This document shows positions 28,231-37,719 of a stretch of 64,000 nt of DNA, piece by piece (positions within the stretch are counted from its first letter, which is position 1; each line of letters opens with the position of its first letter). The stretch is from Neobacillus rhizosphaerae. GTDB lineage: Bacteria > Bacillota > Bacilli > Bacillales > Cytobacillaceae. The DNA lies in the NCBI RefSeq assembly GCF_937468385.1, contig NZ_CALBWS010000001.1, positions 492,178-556,177 of the forward strand, given 5' to 3'. Position numbers and translations under genes: made by a program. The notes under the pieces were generated by a model. That model made no database searches, was not told the DNA's origin, and saw only the letters and a list, made by a program, of their open reading frames with translations.

Positions 28231-30492
28231 TTAATCTTGGATCTTATCTTCTTTATTTTCCTCTGTTTTAGCTTGTCCGTTTTTGCTTACTTTCTTTGCT
28301 TCCTCCCATTGTTCTTCAGGAGTTTTTAGATCGACAATCAGGAAATCCCCATTGCGTAAAAGAGCTTTGGGTTTAATATTTTGCTGGTAGACATAGCCTT
28401 TCCCCTTGGAATTGAGCTTTAATCCTGCAAGATTTGCTACTTTCATAACATCCCTAAGTGACCAGCCTGTCATATCCGGTGCTGTCAGCTCACCATCTGT
28501 TTGAAGGATAACCTTTTCGCCCTCTAAAACTGTTATTCCAGCCTCAGGAAGTTGTCCCACTATTTTTGTTCCGTTGCCAAGCAAAACGGTTTCAACGCCG
28601 CTTGCTTTAAGATTCTTGACCGCGTCTTCCACTGATTGTCCCTTAAGATTTGCTAATTTTTTCACAGCAGCCTTTTCAACCTTGGATGGCTGAATATTTA
28701 AATAGTGCAAGCTATTTTGCATAACAGGATTAAAAATCGCTGAAACAGGAATAGCTCCTTGCCCCATTTCATTCTCTTTCAGTTGCGGTTGTTGAACGGC
28801 TACATAGACAATTAACTTAGGGTCATCTTTAGGTGCCATTCCTAAAAAGGAAAATATATAATTATTTGCACCTTTTAAGTATTTCGCACCAGGACCTGGG
28901 ATGTTGGCTGTCCCTGTTTTCCCCGCAACACTATAACCTTCAATCTGATAACGGGTCCCTGTACCTTTTGGGGAAGTCACAACAGTTTCAAGATAATCAC
29001 GAACCTTTTTGGCTGTTTCGGCAGATATAGGTGTTGAAACTACTTCTGGAGTAAACTGCTTTATTGTTTTATCGGTATCATGATTAACGATTTTTTTGAT
29101 TACATGCGGCTTTAACATTCTTCCATCATTCGCAATCGCTGTTGCCGCTTGGATTTGTTGAATTGGTGTAATCGCCGTTCCCTGACCATAAGCAGTGGTG
29201 ATTTTTTCAATCGGATAAGTAAATTGTATTTTCCCCGATGCCTCATCCGGAAGTTCAATCCCAGTTGGTTTATCAAAGCCAAATTTTGATAAATACTCTC
29301 TAAATCTTTCAAAACCTAGTTTCTCGTTAGCGATTTTCGCAAATGCTACGTTTGAAGAACGCTGAACACCTTCCAGATAGGTGATTGTTCCCCACCCTGA
29401 TCCGTTATGATCATGAATAGGTTTATCTTTTGGTGTCACGCGATAAGAACCAGATTGATATTTTTCATTAGGATTAAAAACATTTTCCTGAACGGCTGCC
29501 GCAAGGGTAAAAATTTTCATCGTTGACCCTGGCTCGAACGATGTTTCAACCGCTTCATTATGCCAGCTTTTATCAATTCCTTCTTTTGTTTTTGGATGGA
29601 ATGATGGCCGCTGCCCCATCCCTAAAATTTCTCCTGTTTTCGGGTCAGCAACAATGGCAATAATCTTTTTAGGGTTATAGTCCTTTGCCACTTTATCCAT
29701 CGCATCTTCTAAAAAGGTTTGAATTTTCTTATCGATAGTTATATAAACATCATTTCCATTTTGAGCAGGAGTAATATTTTCTTTTCCATCTGGAAGTATA
29801 TAGCCCCACAAATCACTTGCATAATTAATTTTGCCATTTTTCCCCGTTAACTCATCATTCAGCGTTTTTTCGATTCCCATTTTTCCAACTGGTTTATAGG
29901 TACCATCCTTTTCCTTTTTATAGGTACCATCCTTGTTCTTATTAATTTCTACATAACCAACTAAATGGGAAGCAAAAATTCCATTTGGATAAAAACGTTT
30001 CGAATCACGGGTAAACGTAATTCCTGGGAGATGAAGTGCTTCAATTTTTGTCTTAGTTTGATTGCTTATATCTCTTCCTGCTTTACCAAATTCTACTTGA
30101 AACCGTCCTTTTTTGGTTAATCTTCGATAAATCTCTGATTCATCCATGTTTATATACTTAGCGAGTTCCGTCGCAGTTTTACTTGGGTTAACAACATGAT
30201 TCGGCTTTTTAGGATTCGTCGTCATTTTCTTATCAAGGATGGCAATTAAATTATAGGAAGTCGTATCTTCTGCAACCACCTCTCCGTTTCGGTCAAGGAT
30301 GTCTCCCCTTGAAGCTTGAATAATTCCTTCCCTGCTATACTTTTGCTGTGCTTTAGCAGCAAGAGGTTGTCCACCAACCTCTCCCGTAATTTGAATGGAG
30401 AAATATCTGAACAGTAGAACAAAAAAGAGCAGGCCGAATATTACAAACAATATCGCTGCTCCTACATTCATATATGGCTGTTTCTTGTTCAT
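28231..30492 (-). CDS. pbpB: Penicillin-binding protein 2B (septal transpeptidase)
   Basis: Essential division-specific class B PBP, 753 residues. One membrane segment (about 10-32) is followed by the dimerisation domain (ASRGDILDRNGEVVAEDT) and transpeptidase motifs STMK (about 322), SSN (about 378) and KTGTAN (about 530); two C-terminal PASTA units (VEDAVKNLKASG... and APDMTGWSLRDVM...) follow. Residues about 186-201 hold an eight-residue tandem repeat K(N/E)KDGTYK encoded by a 24-bp duplication. The start ATG overlaps the ftsL stop (ATGA), with AGGAG unusually close, so coupling to ftsL is likely. Confidence 0.97.
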   Translation of the reverse strand: MNKKQPYMNVGAAILFVIFGLLFFVLLFRYFSIQITGEVGGQPLAAKAQQKYSREGIIQASRGDILDRNGEVVAEDTTSYNLIAILDKKMTTNPKKPNHVVNPSKTATELAKYINMDESEIYRRLTKKGRFQVEFGKAGRDISNQTKTKIEALHLPGITFTRDSKRFYPNGIFASHLVGYVEINKNKDGTYKKEKDGTYKPVGKMGIEKTLNDELTGKNGKINYASDLWGYILPDGKENITPAQNGNDVYITIDKKIQTFLEDAMDKVAKDYNPKKIIAIVADPKTGEILGMGQRPSFHPKTKEGIDKSWHNEAVETSFEPGSTMKIFTLAAAVQENVFNPNEKYQSGSYRVTPKDKPIHDHNGSGWGTITYLEGVQRSSNVAFAKIANEKLGFERFREYLSKFGFDKPTGIELPDEASGKIQFTYPIEKITTAYGQGTAITPIQQIQAATAIANDGRMLKPHVIKKIVNHDTDKTIKQFTPEVVSTPISAETAKKVRDYLETVVTSPKGTGTRYQIEGYSVAGKTGTANIPGPGAKYLKGANNYIFSFLGMAPKDDPKLIVYVAVQQPQLKENEMGQGAIPVSAIFNPVMQNSLHYLNIQPSKVEKAAVKKLANLKGQSVEDAVKNLKASGVETVLLGNGTKIVGQLPEAGITVLEGEKVILQTDGELTAPDMTGWSLRDVMKVANLAGLKLNSKGKGYVYQQNIKPKALLRNGDFLIVDLKTPEEQWEEAKKVSKNGQAKTEENKEDKIQD

Positions 30493-30848
30493 CTCTCCTG
30501 CACAACCTTGACGTTATTTTCATTAAACACTAGACCCATTTTTTCAGCTTTTGCCTTAATCCGTTCATACGTGCTCATTTCACTTACCTGAACCTTCAAA
30601 TCATTGTTTACCTTCTGTAATTCATTTACCTGTCCTTCGACCGTTTGAATATCCCTGTTAACATTGTAAATTTTTGCTTGATTGGAAATGAGGTGAACAG
30701 AACCAAAACAAACCAAACCAGCAAATGCAATACCAATAATTTTTTCCCCTGGAGTGAGCCAGGATTTTTTAATTTTTAATTGACTCTGTTTTTTAACTGT
30801 TTGTTCAACCTGCTGCTGTCTTTCTATATTCCTGGCAAGATTACTCAT
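30489..30848 (-). CDS. ftsL: Cell division protein FtsL
   Basis: A 119-residue bitopic protein: basic, Gln-rich cytoplasmic part (residues 1-38), a membrane segment (about 36-57, IIGIAFAGLVCFGSVHLI) and an extracellular leucine-zipper-like coiled coil (about 62-105). It forms a complex with DivIC and DivIB that activates septal synthesis. Placement between rsmH and pbpB is diagnostic because the sequence itself is poorly conserved. SD GGAGGGG. Overlaps pbpB by 4 bp. Confidence 0.93.
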   Translation of the reverse strand: MSNLARNIERQQQVEQTVKKQSQLKIKKSWLTPGEKIIGIAFAGLVCFGSVHLISNQAKIYNVNRDIQTVEGQVNELQKVNNDLKVQVSEMSTYERIKAKAEKMGLVFNENNVKVVQER

Positions 30849-30984
30849 TCTTTCCCCTCCAGATATTTTATCTAATCAGAATTTATTTCTTTGAACTTCC
30901 AAAAAATTAGCAACATAAGATTAAGCTTCGAAACGATAGCTTTTTCGAGGAAAGCCGCTTAAAGAAAGCTTCCACTTTTCTAAT

Positions 30985-31917
30985 CTATAGTTTTTCGGCA
31001 ATACGTAGTTTAGCAGACCGCGCACGATTATTTATTTCTAACTCTTCATCTGATGGAAGAATTGGTTTTCGTGATATTAGTTTTAAAATCGGTTTATATT
31101 CATCAGGAATGATTGGTAAACCTGGAGGTAAATTAGGAGTTTCACTCGCCTTTTTTAAGGCAGCCTTACAAATCCTGTCCTCTAAAGAATGGAAAGTGAT
31201 GACACTGATTCTCCCCTCGGTGTTTAACAAATCAATTGCTTGATTTAACGACTGTTCAAATACTGCTAATTCATCGTTAACAGCAATTCTAACAGCTTGA
31301 AAAATACGCTTGGCAGGATGTCCGCCTTTTCTTCTAGCAGGTGCCGGGATGGCATCTTTAATTATTTCAACTAGTTCAGCTGTTGTTTGAATAGGTTTAG
31401 TCTCTCTTGCCGCTTCAATTTTTCGAGCAATTTGTTTGGAGAATTTCTCCTCTCCATAGCGAAAAAAGATGCGAACCAAGTCTTCAAATGACCAATGATT
31501 AATAACATCATAAGCAGATATATCTGCTTCATTGTCCATCCTCATATCTAACGGGGCGTCATGGTGGTAGCTAAAGCCTCGCTCTGGTGTATCCAATTGC
31601 GGCGATGACACTCCAAGGTCATAAAGAACTCCATCTACTTTATTTATCCCATGACTGGCAAGTTCTTCTTGTAAATATAAGAAATTGCTTCTAATAATGG
31701 TTAGCCGATTTCCATATTCGGATAATTTCTCTTTTGCATGGTCTATTGCTGTTTCGTCCTGGTCAAAGGCAAATAGTCTTCCGCCCTCACCGAGCTTTGA
31801 AAGGATGAGCGCACTATGTCCTGCCCCTCCTAAAGTACAATCAACATAAATACCATCTGATTTAATATTTAATCCGTCAACAGCTTCTTTTAATAATACA
31901 GTTGTATGTTCAAACAT
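30985..31917 (-). CDS. rsmH: 16S rRNA (cytosine1402-N4)-methyltransferase RsmH
   Basis: SAM-dependent methyltransferase acting on the 30S decoding site. The 310-residue product has the SAM motif [17 protein letters not shown] (about 26-42), [10 protein letters not shown] (about 100-110) and the C-terminal [10 protein letters not shown]. It is the second gene of the dcw cluster. SD GGAAGG. A 136-bp gap without a recognisable element separates it from ftsL. Confidence 0.97.
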   Translation of the reverse strand: MFEHTTVLLKEAVDGLNIKSDGIYVDCTLGGAGHSALILSKLGEGGRLFAFDQDETAIDHAKEKLSEYGNRLTIIRSNFLYLQEELASHGINKVDGVLYDLGVSSPQLDTPERGFSYHHDAPLDMRMDNEADISAYDVINHWSFEDLVRIFFRYGEEKFSKQIARKIEAARETKPIQTTAELVEIIKDAIPAPARRKGGHPAKRIFQAVRIAVNDELAVFEQSLNQAIDLLNTEGRISVITFHSLEDRICKAALKKASETPNLPPGLPIIPDEYKPILKLISRKPILPSDEELEINNRARSAKLRIAEKL

Positions 31918-31955
31918 TTACGTACCTTCCTTTTCCAATCGAACGATATAATGTG

Positions 31956-31995
31956 AAAAGCGCAAGTGCCTTGTCCAAGTGCTGGAGCTAGACAA
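31956..31995 (-). repeat. Short, inverted copy of the dispersed intergenic repeat
   Basis: On the minus strand it reads TTTGTCTAGCTCCAGC...GCACTTGCGCTTTTC, the same ends as the copies at 1721, 2312 and 21526 but in the opposite orientation. It lies between mraZ and rsmH. Confidence 0.65.
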
Positions 31996-32025
31996 ATGAA
32001 AATATATATTAATATAACTTTCCCA

Positions 32026-32457
32026 TTATATATCAAAGCCAATCATATTTTCTGCAATATCGGTAAATGATTCTTCAGACTGTGTAAAATAGTCTTCCCA
32101 AATCTGTTTACTCCAAATTTCTATTCGATTGGAAACACCCAGAATGACACATTCTTTTTCCAACTTAGCATATTGCAAAAGTGGTGCCGGGATATTAATT
32201 CTTCCTTGTTTATCAAATTCACTCTCGGTTGCTCCTGAAAAGAAGAATCTAGTAAAAGCACGGGCATCTTTTTTTGTCAGCGGTAAGCTTTTTAACTTAT
32301 CCTCGATAAGCCCCCATTCTGATACTGGGTAACCAAATAAACATTGATCCAATCCACGTGTGATGATAAACATGTCGCCAAGTTCATCACGTAATTTTGA
32401 GGGCACAATTAAGCGGCCTTTAATATCAATGCTATGATGGTATTCACCCATGAACAT
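32026..32457 (-). CDS. mraZ: Transcriptional regulator MraZ
   Basis: AbrB-fold DNA-binding protein that represses its own dcw operon in characterised species. The 143-residue product has two MraZ repeats, each with DxKGRxxx[18 protein letters not shown] (about 8-24) and [14 protein letters not shown] (about 86-99). The frame opens at 32472 but MFMGEYHHS at 32457 is the family start, with SD GTGGGGG. GTGGG-type direct repeats lie 35-55 bp upstream. Confidence 0.96.
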   Translation of the reverse strand: MFMGEYHHSIDIKGRLIVPSKLRDELGDMFIITRGLDQCLFGYPVSEWGLIEDKLKSLPLTKKDARAFTRFFFSGATESEFDKQGRINIPAPLLQYAKLEKECVILGVSNRIEIWSKQIWEDYFTQSEESFTDIAENMIGFDI

Positions 32458-32490
32458 ACCGATAACCCCCACTTTCTATTAAAAATGTAC

Positions 32491-32513
32491 CACATTCCCC
32501 CACTTTCCACCAC
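32491..32513 (-). promoter_or_regulatory. Putative MraZ operator (GTGG direct repeats)
   Basis: Minus strand: GTGGTGGAAAGTGGGGGAATGTG, with GTGG-class boxes about ten bases apart; a further AAAGTGGGGG forms the mraZ SD region at 32475-32464. MraZ binds tandem TGGG-type repeats before its own gene in other bacteria; binding here is inferred. The rest of the 340-bp gap to bshC holds a dispersed repeat and the bshC terminator. Confidence 0.55.
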
Positions 32514-32656
32514 CTATTTTTTAACTATTCTCCTTAAATTCTTTAAAATCCTTTTTTTGGCCCATGTTTTTTGATAAAAACTAGCATGAATTTTAACTCC
32601 AAACCCTTGCATTGAGATGAAATTGATAGGAGTAGTACACCAACGTAATTAAGGCG

Positions 32657-32767
32657 ATGTGAGCAGAACAGAGACTTTTCTAATTCAAAGTAAAAGATAA
32701 AAATATCTCACGAGGCTAGATATGTTGTTTCATTTTTGCGGCGCTCCGCCCCTTTTCCACAGAAAAA
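32657..32767. repeat. Dispersed intergenic repeat, second family (copy A)
   Basis: Read on the minus strand it starts TTCTGTGGAAAAGGGGCGGAGC, continues with CTAGC and ATATTTTT and reaches ACTTTGAATTAGA. The same blocks in the same order appear at 57448-57567 on the plus strand. Diverged; assigned by eye. Confidence 0.45.
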
Positions 32768-32799
32768 GAAAAACTCCACATTTATTGTGAAGTTTTTCT
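32768..32799 (-). terminator. Terminator after bshC
   Basis: Minus strand: GAAAAACTTCACA/TGTGGAGTTTTTC with a short loop and a following T-rich run CTTTTTC. The stem overlaps the bshC stop codon. Confidence 0.75.
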
Positions 32800-34432
32800 A
32801 AATGGCAATCACCTTATGGCGGCCATCGAATTCAAAAGCACCAGCCATCAAGTCATTAATAAAGGAGAGACCATATTGATTTAAGTAATAAAAGATATTC
32901 CATACTCTTTCTTGTGGAAAGCCATCAGGTCTAAGAGCGAGATCGACACGAGCAAATTTTCTTAATAAGATATCGTGTTTCAACTTAACGGCGCCTTCGA
33001 GCTTACCTTCCATAAAGCTGATTTCCTTTAGTAGATAATTTTCATTCTTCTTTAACATTGGCAGCAAAGCATGATTTAGTTCCTCTGTTTTTGCTTGAAT
33101 CAGCTGATACTGCTTTACTAACTGTTCTCTTGTGTTCGAAAATAATTCTTCTAATTCTTTATCTTTAATTACTTCCAGAAATCCCTGTCTTTCCCTATCC
33201 GTTCCTCTGCTTAAAACAGCTGCTAACTTCAAATTTAATTCCGAAAAATCCTTTTCAACAGAACGGTCTAGGAAGGTGATATTCAACCGTGGGACAATTG
33301 GCGGCATACTTATGTTAAAATGCTCAAAAACAAGTTTCAGTTCTGCCCAGTAAGCAATTTCACCTGGACCAGCAATAAATGCGATGGTTGGGAAAAGCCA
33401 TTCTTGCATTAACGGCCGCGTCACCACATTATTGCTTAGTTTCACTGGATTTTCAGCAACTAGCCCCACTAATTCTTCCATAGAAAATGAAATGACTCCA
33501 CTTTTACCCACAAACCGATCGATTTCACGGTTATATTCAAGTAATATTCGCTCATTTCTTTTTTCATCATAATAAAACAGATTTGCCGCTTGCTCACTCG
33601 CTTCAATTGTGATGGGGAAACCCTTTTTACCAATTTGTTTTTGCTGTTCTAATAAAGAGAAAGTAATCGCTTCATGATGAACAATCTGCTTTGTTAAAAA
33701 ATCTTTTTGTAACTGGCGGAAATCCTTGTTCCCAGAATCAACAATTAAAAGCCCAAAATCTTTAAATAATTCCATTATTATATTTGCAAAAAAATCAACG
33801 AAGGTCGATGATTTTTCTAGCTGTGCTTCTGCAAATGCTAATAAATCATTCGTGTGTTCCGTCTCACCGAAGTTCTCAATTAAGTTCTTCACCCACGAAA
33901 GGCAAATATCTTTGTTTAAATGAATATCTGAAACCATTTTCTTTTGGTGAACTTTTTCCGGATAGGTCCATTTGTCTACTTTTTCCTTAACCGGCACAAA
34001 CACATGATTAACTTCTTGAAAGTCATGGTCTTCTCCCGCAATCCAAAATACAGGAATAACAGGAATCCCCAGCTGTCTTTCTTTTTGTTCTGCTAACTTA
34101 ATAATCGAAATAACTTTATGTATCGAATAAAGCGGCCCAGTAAGAATTCCTGCTTGCTGCCCTCCAATCACTACAACGCTATTATTTTGTTTTAGTTTAT
34201 CAATGGACTTCTTAACAGCAACTGAAGATGGAAAACGCTCCATAAAACCCTCTATATGTGCGGCAACCTCCAAGCGGGGAAACGGTCTGCTGTCTAATTC
34301 ATCTATTCTTTTCATATCTTCGTCCATATCATTAAAACGATAATGAAAAAATGGCTGAATATCAGCAGATTGTTCCAAATAATTTGAAGCAAACCGATTG
34401 GTTGCTGGTAAAGAGAGATTTAAAATCTCCAT
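32798..34432 (-). CDS. bshC: Bacillithiol biosynthesis cysteine-adding enzyme BshC
   Basis: Adds L-cysteine to GlcN-malate, the last step of bacillithiol synthesis. The 544-residue protein has the BshC Rossmann-like core with VVIGGQQAGILTGPLYSIHK (about 88-107), FWIAGEDHDFQEVNHVF and IAFIAGPGEIAYWAELK (about 350), plus a long coiled-coil section (about 405-480). B. subtilis yllA, the same gene, also precedes mraZ. SD AAAGGAAG. Confidence 0.95.
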   Translation of the reverse strand: MEILNLSLPATNRFASNYLEQSADIQPFFHYRFNDMDEDMKRIDELDSRPFPRLEVAAHIEGFMERFPSSVAVKKSIDKLKQNNSVVVIGGQQAGILTGPLYSIHKVISIIKLAEQKERQLGIPVIPVFWIAGEDHDFQEVNHVFVPVKEKVDKWTYPEKVHQKKMVSDIHLNKDICLSWVKNLIENFGETEHTNDLLAFAEAQLEKSSTFVDFFANIIMELFKDFGLLIVDSGNKDFRQLQKDFLTKQIVHHEAITFSLLEQQKQIGKKGFPITIEASEQAANLFYYDEKRNERILLEYNREIDRFVGKSGVISFSMEELVGLVAENPVKLSNNVVTRPLMQEWLFPTIAFIAGPGEIAYWAELKLVFEHFNISMPPIVPRLNITFLDRSVEKDFSELNLKLAAVLSRGTDRERQGFLEVIKDKELEELFSNTREQLVKQYQLIQAKTEELNHALLPMLKKNENYLLKEISFMEGKLEGAVKLKHDILLRKFARVDLALRPDGFPQERVWNIFYYLNQYGLSFINDLMAGAFEFDGRHKVIAI

Positions 34433-34514
34433 TCATGTACTTCCTTTCTGATTACCCTTATTCAATTCTTTTACGAGTATACCACTACTAAGTCCAATTA
34501 AAAAAAAATTTTGC

Positions 34515-34910
34515 TTAGGAGGAAAAGGTAAACGTTACGGTACGATAAATTATCCCATAAAGGGTCAGACTGATATAGGTAAGAAAAAAAACAATAAAAT
34601 TAAAGCGCCAAAACCCTTTCATTACCTTTTTCAAGTCAATTTCCTCTTTTACCTTCCAATGGACAAGTACAAACATCATAGCAATCAAAATCATTATTAG
34701 TATGATTAACCAAAAAAGTGATTTTCCCCAGATCGTAACAATTAAAAAATGAACTGAAATGATGTATAAAATAGTTGTATAGTCTAACGCTTTATGGATA
34801 GATTTGCGCGTGTTTTTTGTCATTAATTTTATAAAAAAATACACCAAAATAGAACCGGTAAATGGCAGAGTAAAGAAAACAGTTAACACGGAGGAGAAAA
34901 TGGTACTCAC
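34515..34910 (-). CDS. DUF3397 membrane protein
   Basis: A 131-residue protein with four hydrophobic segments (about 5-27, 45-65, 66-88 and 104-124) and few charges between them. It looks like the DUF3397 family found next to panE and bshC in Bacillaceae; the function is unknown. The GTG start overlaps the panE stop by 4 bp (GTGA), implying coupling. Confidence 0.75.
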   Translation of the reverse strand: MSTIFSSVLTVFFTLPFTGSILVYFFIKLMTKNTRKSIHKALDYTTILYIISVHFLIVTIWGKSLFWLIILIMILIAMMFVLVHWKVKEEIDLKKVMKGFWRFNFIVFFLTYISLTLYGIIYRTVTFTFSS

Positions 34911-35809
34911 GATACCCGCCCCCTTTCCATTTCCTTTCCTTTAACCAAATAATAAAAGCTTTCTAGTTGAGGAGCTTTTTTTCCCTGCCTGTCAGCTTCA
35001 GCTAATAAGAAGCCTAAAATAGCATCTATTTCAGTCAGTCGGTTTGCTTCAATATCTTTTAGCATCGATGACCGATTTTCAGCCGTATTTTTACAAATAT
35101 CAATAATTTGCTTTAAGTGTTCCTCCTGGTTTTCTAAATTCAAAATGAAAGAGATTTCTTCAAAAAGCTTTGTTAATACATGAAAAAAATAGTGATTGTT
35201 TACCAAATCTCCATTTTGCACATGAAGAATGGCAGTCAACGGATTAATCGCCGCATTGACAATTAACTTATTTAATAACATTTCGTAATAGTCAGCTTGA
35301 ACTAAAATCGGAAATTCCTTTAAAAATGGGGCGGAGAATTGTTGTAACAGGTCAGCATCGCCTTGAAAAACAGCTACATTCGTTTTTCCCTCTCCATTTT
35401 GGTTTACTTTATTGGCACTTTCCTTATACGCTCCATGTTCGACTGATCCAACGAAAATATTTTTCGCTCGTATTTTTTCAAGCATCGCTAAATGCCCCAT
35501 GCCATTCTGTAAAAATAATAGATTTTCTGGAATGAAAGGTAAATGATTTATTTTTTCTAATATCGATTGAAGCTGGTATTGTTTAACTGCGACAATCGCT
35601 AAAGCTTCTGTTCCCTTCCACTCTGTAATTGGTAAGGCGTTAACTAATGATATCGTTTGTTCGGACCCTTTTTGCAGCAAAATCCCATATTTATTAATTT
35701 CAAAGGCTTGCTCCTTTGTTCTTGTGTAAATCATTACCTCGAAAGAGCTGCTAATGTATGACGCAAATAATAATCCAATTGACCCAGCACCGATTATTCC
35801 AACCTTCAT
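34907..35809 (-). CDS. panE: 2-dehydropantoate 2-reductase (ketopantoate reductase)
   Basis: NADPH-dependent reductase giving pantoate for CoA synthesis. The 300-residue protein begins with the Rossmann loop KVGIIGAGSIGLLFASYI and has the C-terminal ApbA/PanE helical domain with LLNKLIVNAAINPLTAIL (catalytic Lys region, about 178-195) and SSMLKDIEANRLTEIDAI. This position matches B. subtilis ylbQ. SD GAGGGA. Confidence 0.9.
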   Translation of the reverse strand: MKVGIIGAGSIGLLFASYISSSFEVMIYTRTKEQAFEINKYGILLQKGSEQTISLVNALPITEWKGTEALAIVAVKQYQLQSILEKINHLPFIPENLLFLQNGMGHLAMLEKIRAKNIFVGSVEHGAYKESANKVNQNGEGKTNVAVFQGDADLLQQFSAPFLKEFPILVQADYYEMLLNKLIVNAAINPLTAILHVQNGDLVNNHYFFHVLTKLFEEISFILNLENQEEHLKQIIDICKNTAENRSSMLKDIEANRLTEIDAILGFLLAEADRQGKKAPQLESFYYLVKGKEMERGRVS

Positions 35810-35887
35810 GGTAATCCCTCATTTTAGTCATCTATACCCATTATTTTATCAGATGCCTTTAACAGTTTGTAAGTAAGATTCAAGAAA

Positions 35888-35923
35888 AAAATAGACCCTT
35901 TTCGATTAAACCTTGAAAAGGGT
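35888..35923 (-). terminator. Terminator of the acyl-CoA carboxylase operon
   Basis: Minus strand: ACCCTTTTC/GAAAAGGGT stem with a ten-base loop and a following TATTTTTTTC run, nine bases beyond the carboxyltransferase stop. Confidence 0.85.
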
Positions 35924-35931
35924 TGTGTTTT

Positions 35932-37473
35932 TTAGACTGGGTAAACGGGATGTTTTCGGACACTAAAAGTTAATTCTTTCGTTTCATAATAAGTGAAGCG
36001 TTGTATGAGCACATTCCTTAATTCAGAAGGTGCGACAATTTCGTCGACAATCAGTTCTGAAGCGAGTTTGTAAATGTCGATATGCTCTTTATATTCTTTA
36101 TGTTTTTCCTGAACAAAAGCGATTCTTTCTTTCGGATCCTCAATTTCATTAATCTTATTAGAGTATACAGCATTAACAGCTGCTTCTGGGCCCATTACCG
36201 CGATTTGCGCTGTTGGCAATGCGATACAGCAATCAGGTTCGAAAGCCGGACCTGCCATTGCATAAAGGCCAGCACCGTAAGCTTTTCGAACAATGACTGA
36301 GATTTTCGGAACAGTTGCAGAGCTCATCGCCGCAATCAACTTTGCCCCATGACGGATAATTCCTGCACGTTCTACCTTTGTTCCAATCATGAAACCAGGG
36401 ACATCTGCAAGGAATAAAAGCGGAATATGATAAGCATCGCAAAGCTGGATAAATTTCGCTGCTTTATCAGCGGAATCGACAAACAGGACACCACCTTTTA
36501 CCTTCGGCTGATTGGCAATAATTCCAACAGTTCTCCCATCGATTCTAGCTAATCCGGTAATTATTTCCGGTGCAAATAAATTTTTTATTTCATAAAAACT
36601 ATCATTATCAACAAGTCGATCAATACATTCAAACATGTCAAACGGAGCATTTTGGTTTTCCGGAATAATCACTTCTAATTCGCGACCTTCTTTTGCTGCC
36701 ACTCCATCTACCATTTTGGGATATTCTTTAAAGCTGGCCGGAAAATAATTGATGTATTTTTTTGCTGATTCAATCGCTTCTTCCTCACTGTAGGCAAGTA
36801 CATCACCGCAGCCACTGATAGAACAGTGCATCCGAGCTCCACCCATTTCCTCGAGTGTTACCTTTTCCCCGATGACCTTTTCAGCCATGCGAGGCGACCC
36901 CAAATACATCGAAGCATTTTGATCAACCATAATGACGATATCGCAAAATGCTGGGATATACGCCCCGCCCGCCGCTGAAGGTCCAAACAAAATACATACC
37001 TGGGGAATCATTCCCGAGAGTTTTACCTGATTATAAAAGATCTTCCCAGCACCACGACGGTTAGGAAACATCTCTAATTGATCGGTAATTCTTGCCCCAG
37101 CTGAATCGACAAGATAGAATAATGGAACCTTCAATTTTTCAGCAGTTTCTTGAATGCGGATAATTTTTTCAACTGTTCGTGCTCCCCATGATCCCGCTTT
37201 AATTGTAGAATCATTGGCCATGACACAAACCGTTTGCCCATCAACTTTTCCAATAGCAGTAACGACTCCATCTGCTGGCAAATCACCCGCCTTAAAATTA
37301 GCGAATTTACCGTCTTCTTCGAATTTACCTCCATCAAACAATAAGGCTAGCCGGTCACGAACAAATAGTTTTTTCTGTTCTTTGGCCTTCTCGTGATATT
37401 TTGGATGACCACCAGCTTCGATTTTTTTCCGATTTTCATTTAACTGATTATTTAATGTATTAGTTGTTGCCAT
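35932..37473 (-). CDS. Biotin-dependent acyl-CoA carboxylase, carboxyltransferase subunit
   Basis: A 513-residue crotonase-fold carboxyltransferase of the propionyl-/methylcrotonyl-CoA carboxylase beta type. Typical blocks: GGHPKYHEKAKEQKKLFVRD (start), FGPSAAGGAYIPAFCD, GARMHCSISGCGD, and the second half with FLADVPGFMIG and RKAYGAGLYAMAGPAF. It transfers carboxyl from biotin to an acyl-CoA; the acyl group cannot be read from sequence. B. subtilis yngE is the closest named relative by function. The ATG at 37473 (SD GAGGGGG) replaces a TTG at 37488. Third gene of the operon. Confidence 0.88.
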   Translation of the reverse strand: MATTNTLNNQLNENRKKIEAGGHPKYHEKAKEQKKLFVRDRLALLFDGGKFEEDGKFANFKAGDLPADGVVTAIGKVDGQTVCVMANDSTIKAGSWGARTVEKIIRIQETAEKLKVPLFYLVDSAGARITDQLEMFPNRRGAGKIFYNQVKLSGMIPQVCILFGPSAAGGAYIPAFCDIVIMVDQNASMYLGSPRMAEKVIGEKVTLEEMGGARMHCSISGCGDVLAYSEEEAIESAKKYINYFPASFKEYPKMVDGVAAKEGRELEVIIPENQNAPFDMFECIDRLVDNDSFYEIKNLFAPEIITGLARIDGRTVGIIANQPKVKGGVLFVDSADKAAKFIQLCDAYHIPLLFLADVPGFMIGTKVERAGIIRHGAKLIAAMSSATVPKISVIVRKAYGAGLYAMAGPAFEPDCCIALPTAQIAVMGPEAAVNAVYSNKINEIEDPKERIAFVQEKHKEYKEHIDIYKLASELIVDEIVAPSELRNVLIQRFTYYETKELTFSVRKHPVYPV

Positions 37474-37492
37474 AATGCTCCCCCTCAAAATG

Positions 37493-37705
37493 CTATTCTA
37501 TGACAATTAAAATATCTCCTTCATTAACGAAATCGCCAATATTAACCTTAACCTCAAGTACCACGCCTTCTGTAGTGCTTTCAATTGGTATTTCCATTTT
37601 CATCGATTCAAGCATTAAAACTTCTTGGCCTGGGTTTACTGTATTACCTGCTACTACAAAAATATTTAATACCGTTCCTGCCATAGTTGCTGTTACTTCT
37701 TTCAT
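37493..37705 (-). CDS. Biotin carboxyl carrier protein (biotinyl domain)
   Basis: A free-standing 70-residue biotinyl domain with the biotin-attachment motif ESMKME near residue 34-39 (Lys is the modified residue) and the flanking PGQEVLMLE and GDFVNEGDILIVIE. It shuttles carboxyl groups between the biotin carboxylase and the carboxyltransferase encoded on either side. SD GGGAGAGG. Gaps of 14 and 19 bp to its neighbours indicate one operon. Confidence 0.93.
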   Translation of the reverse strand: MKEVTATMAGTVLNIFVVAGNTVNPGQEVLMLESMKMEIPIESTTEGVVLEVKVNIGDFVNEGDILIVIE

Positions 37706-37719
37706 ATTTATTCCTCTCC

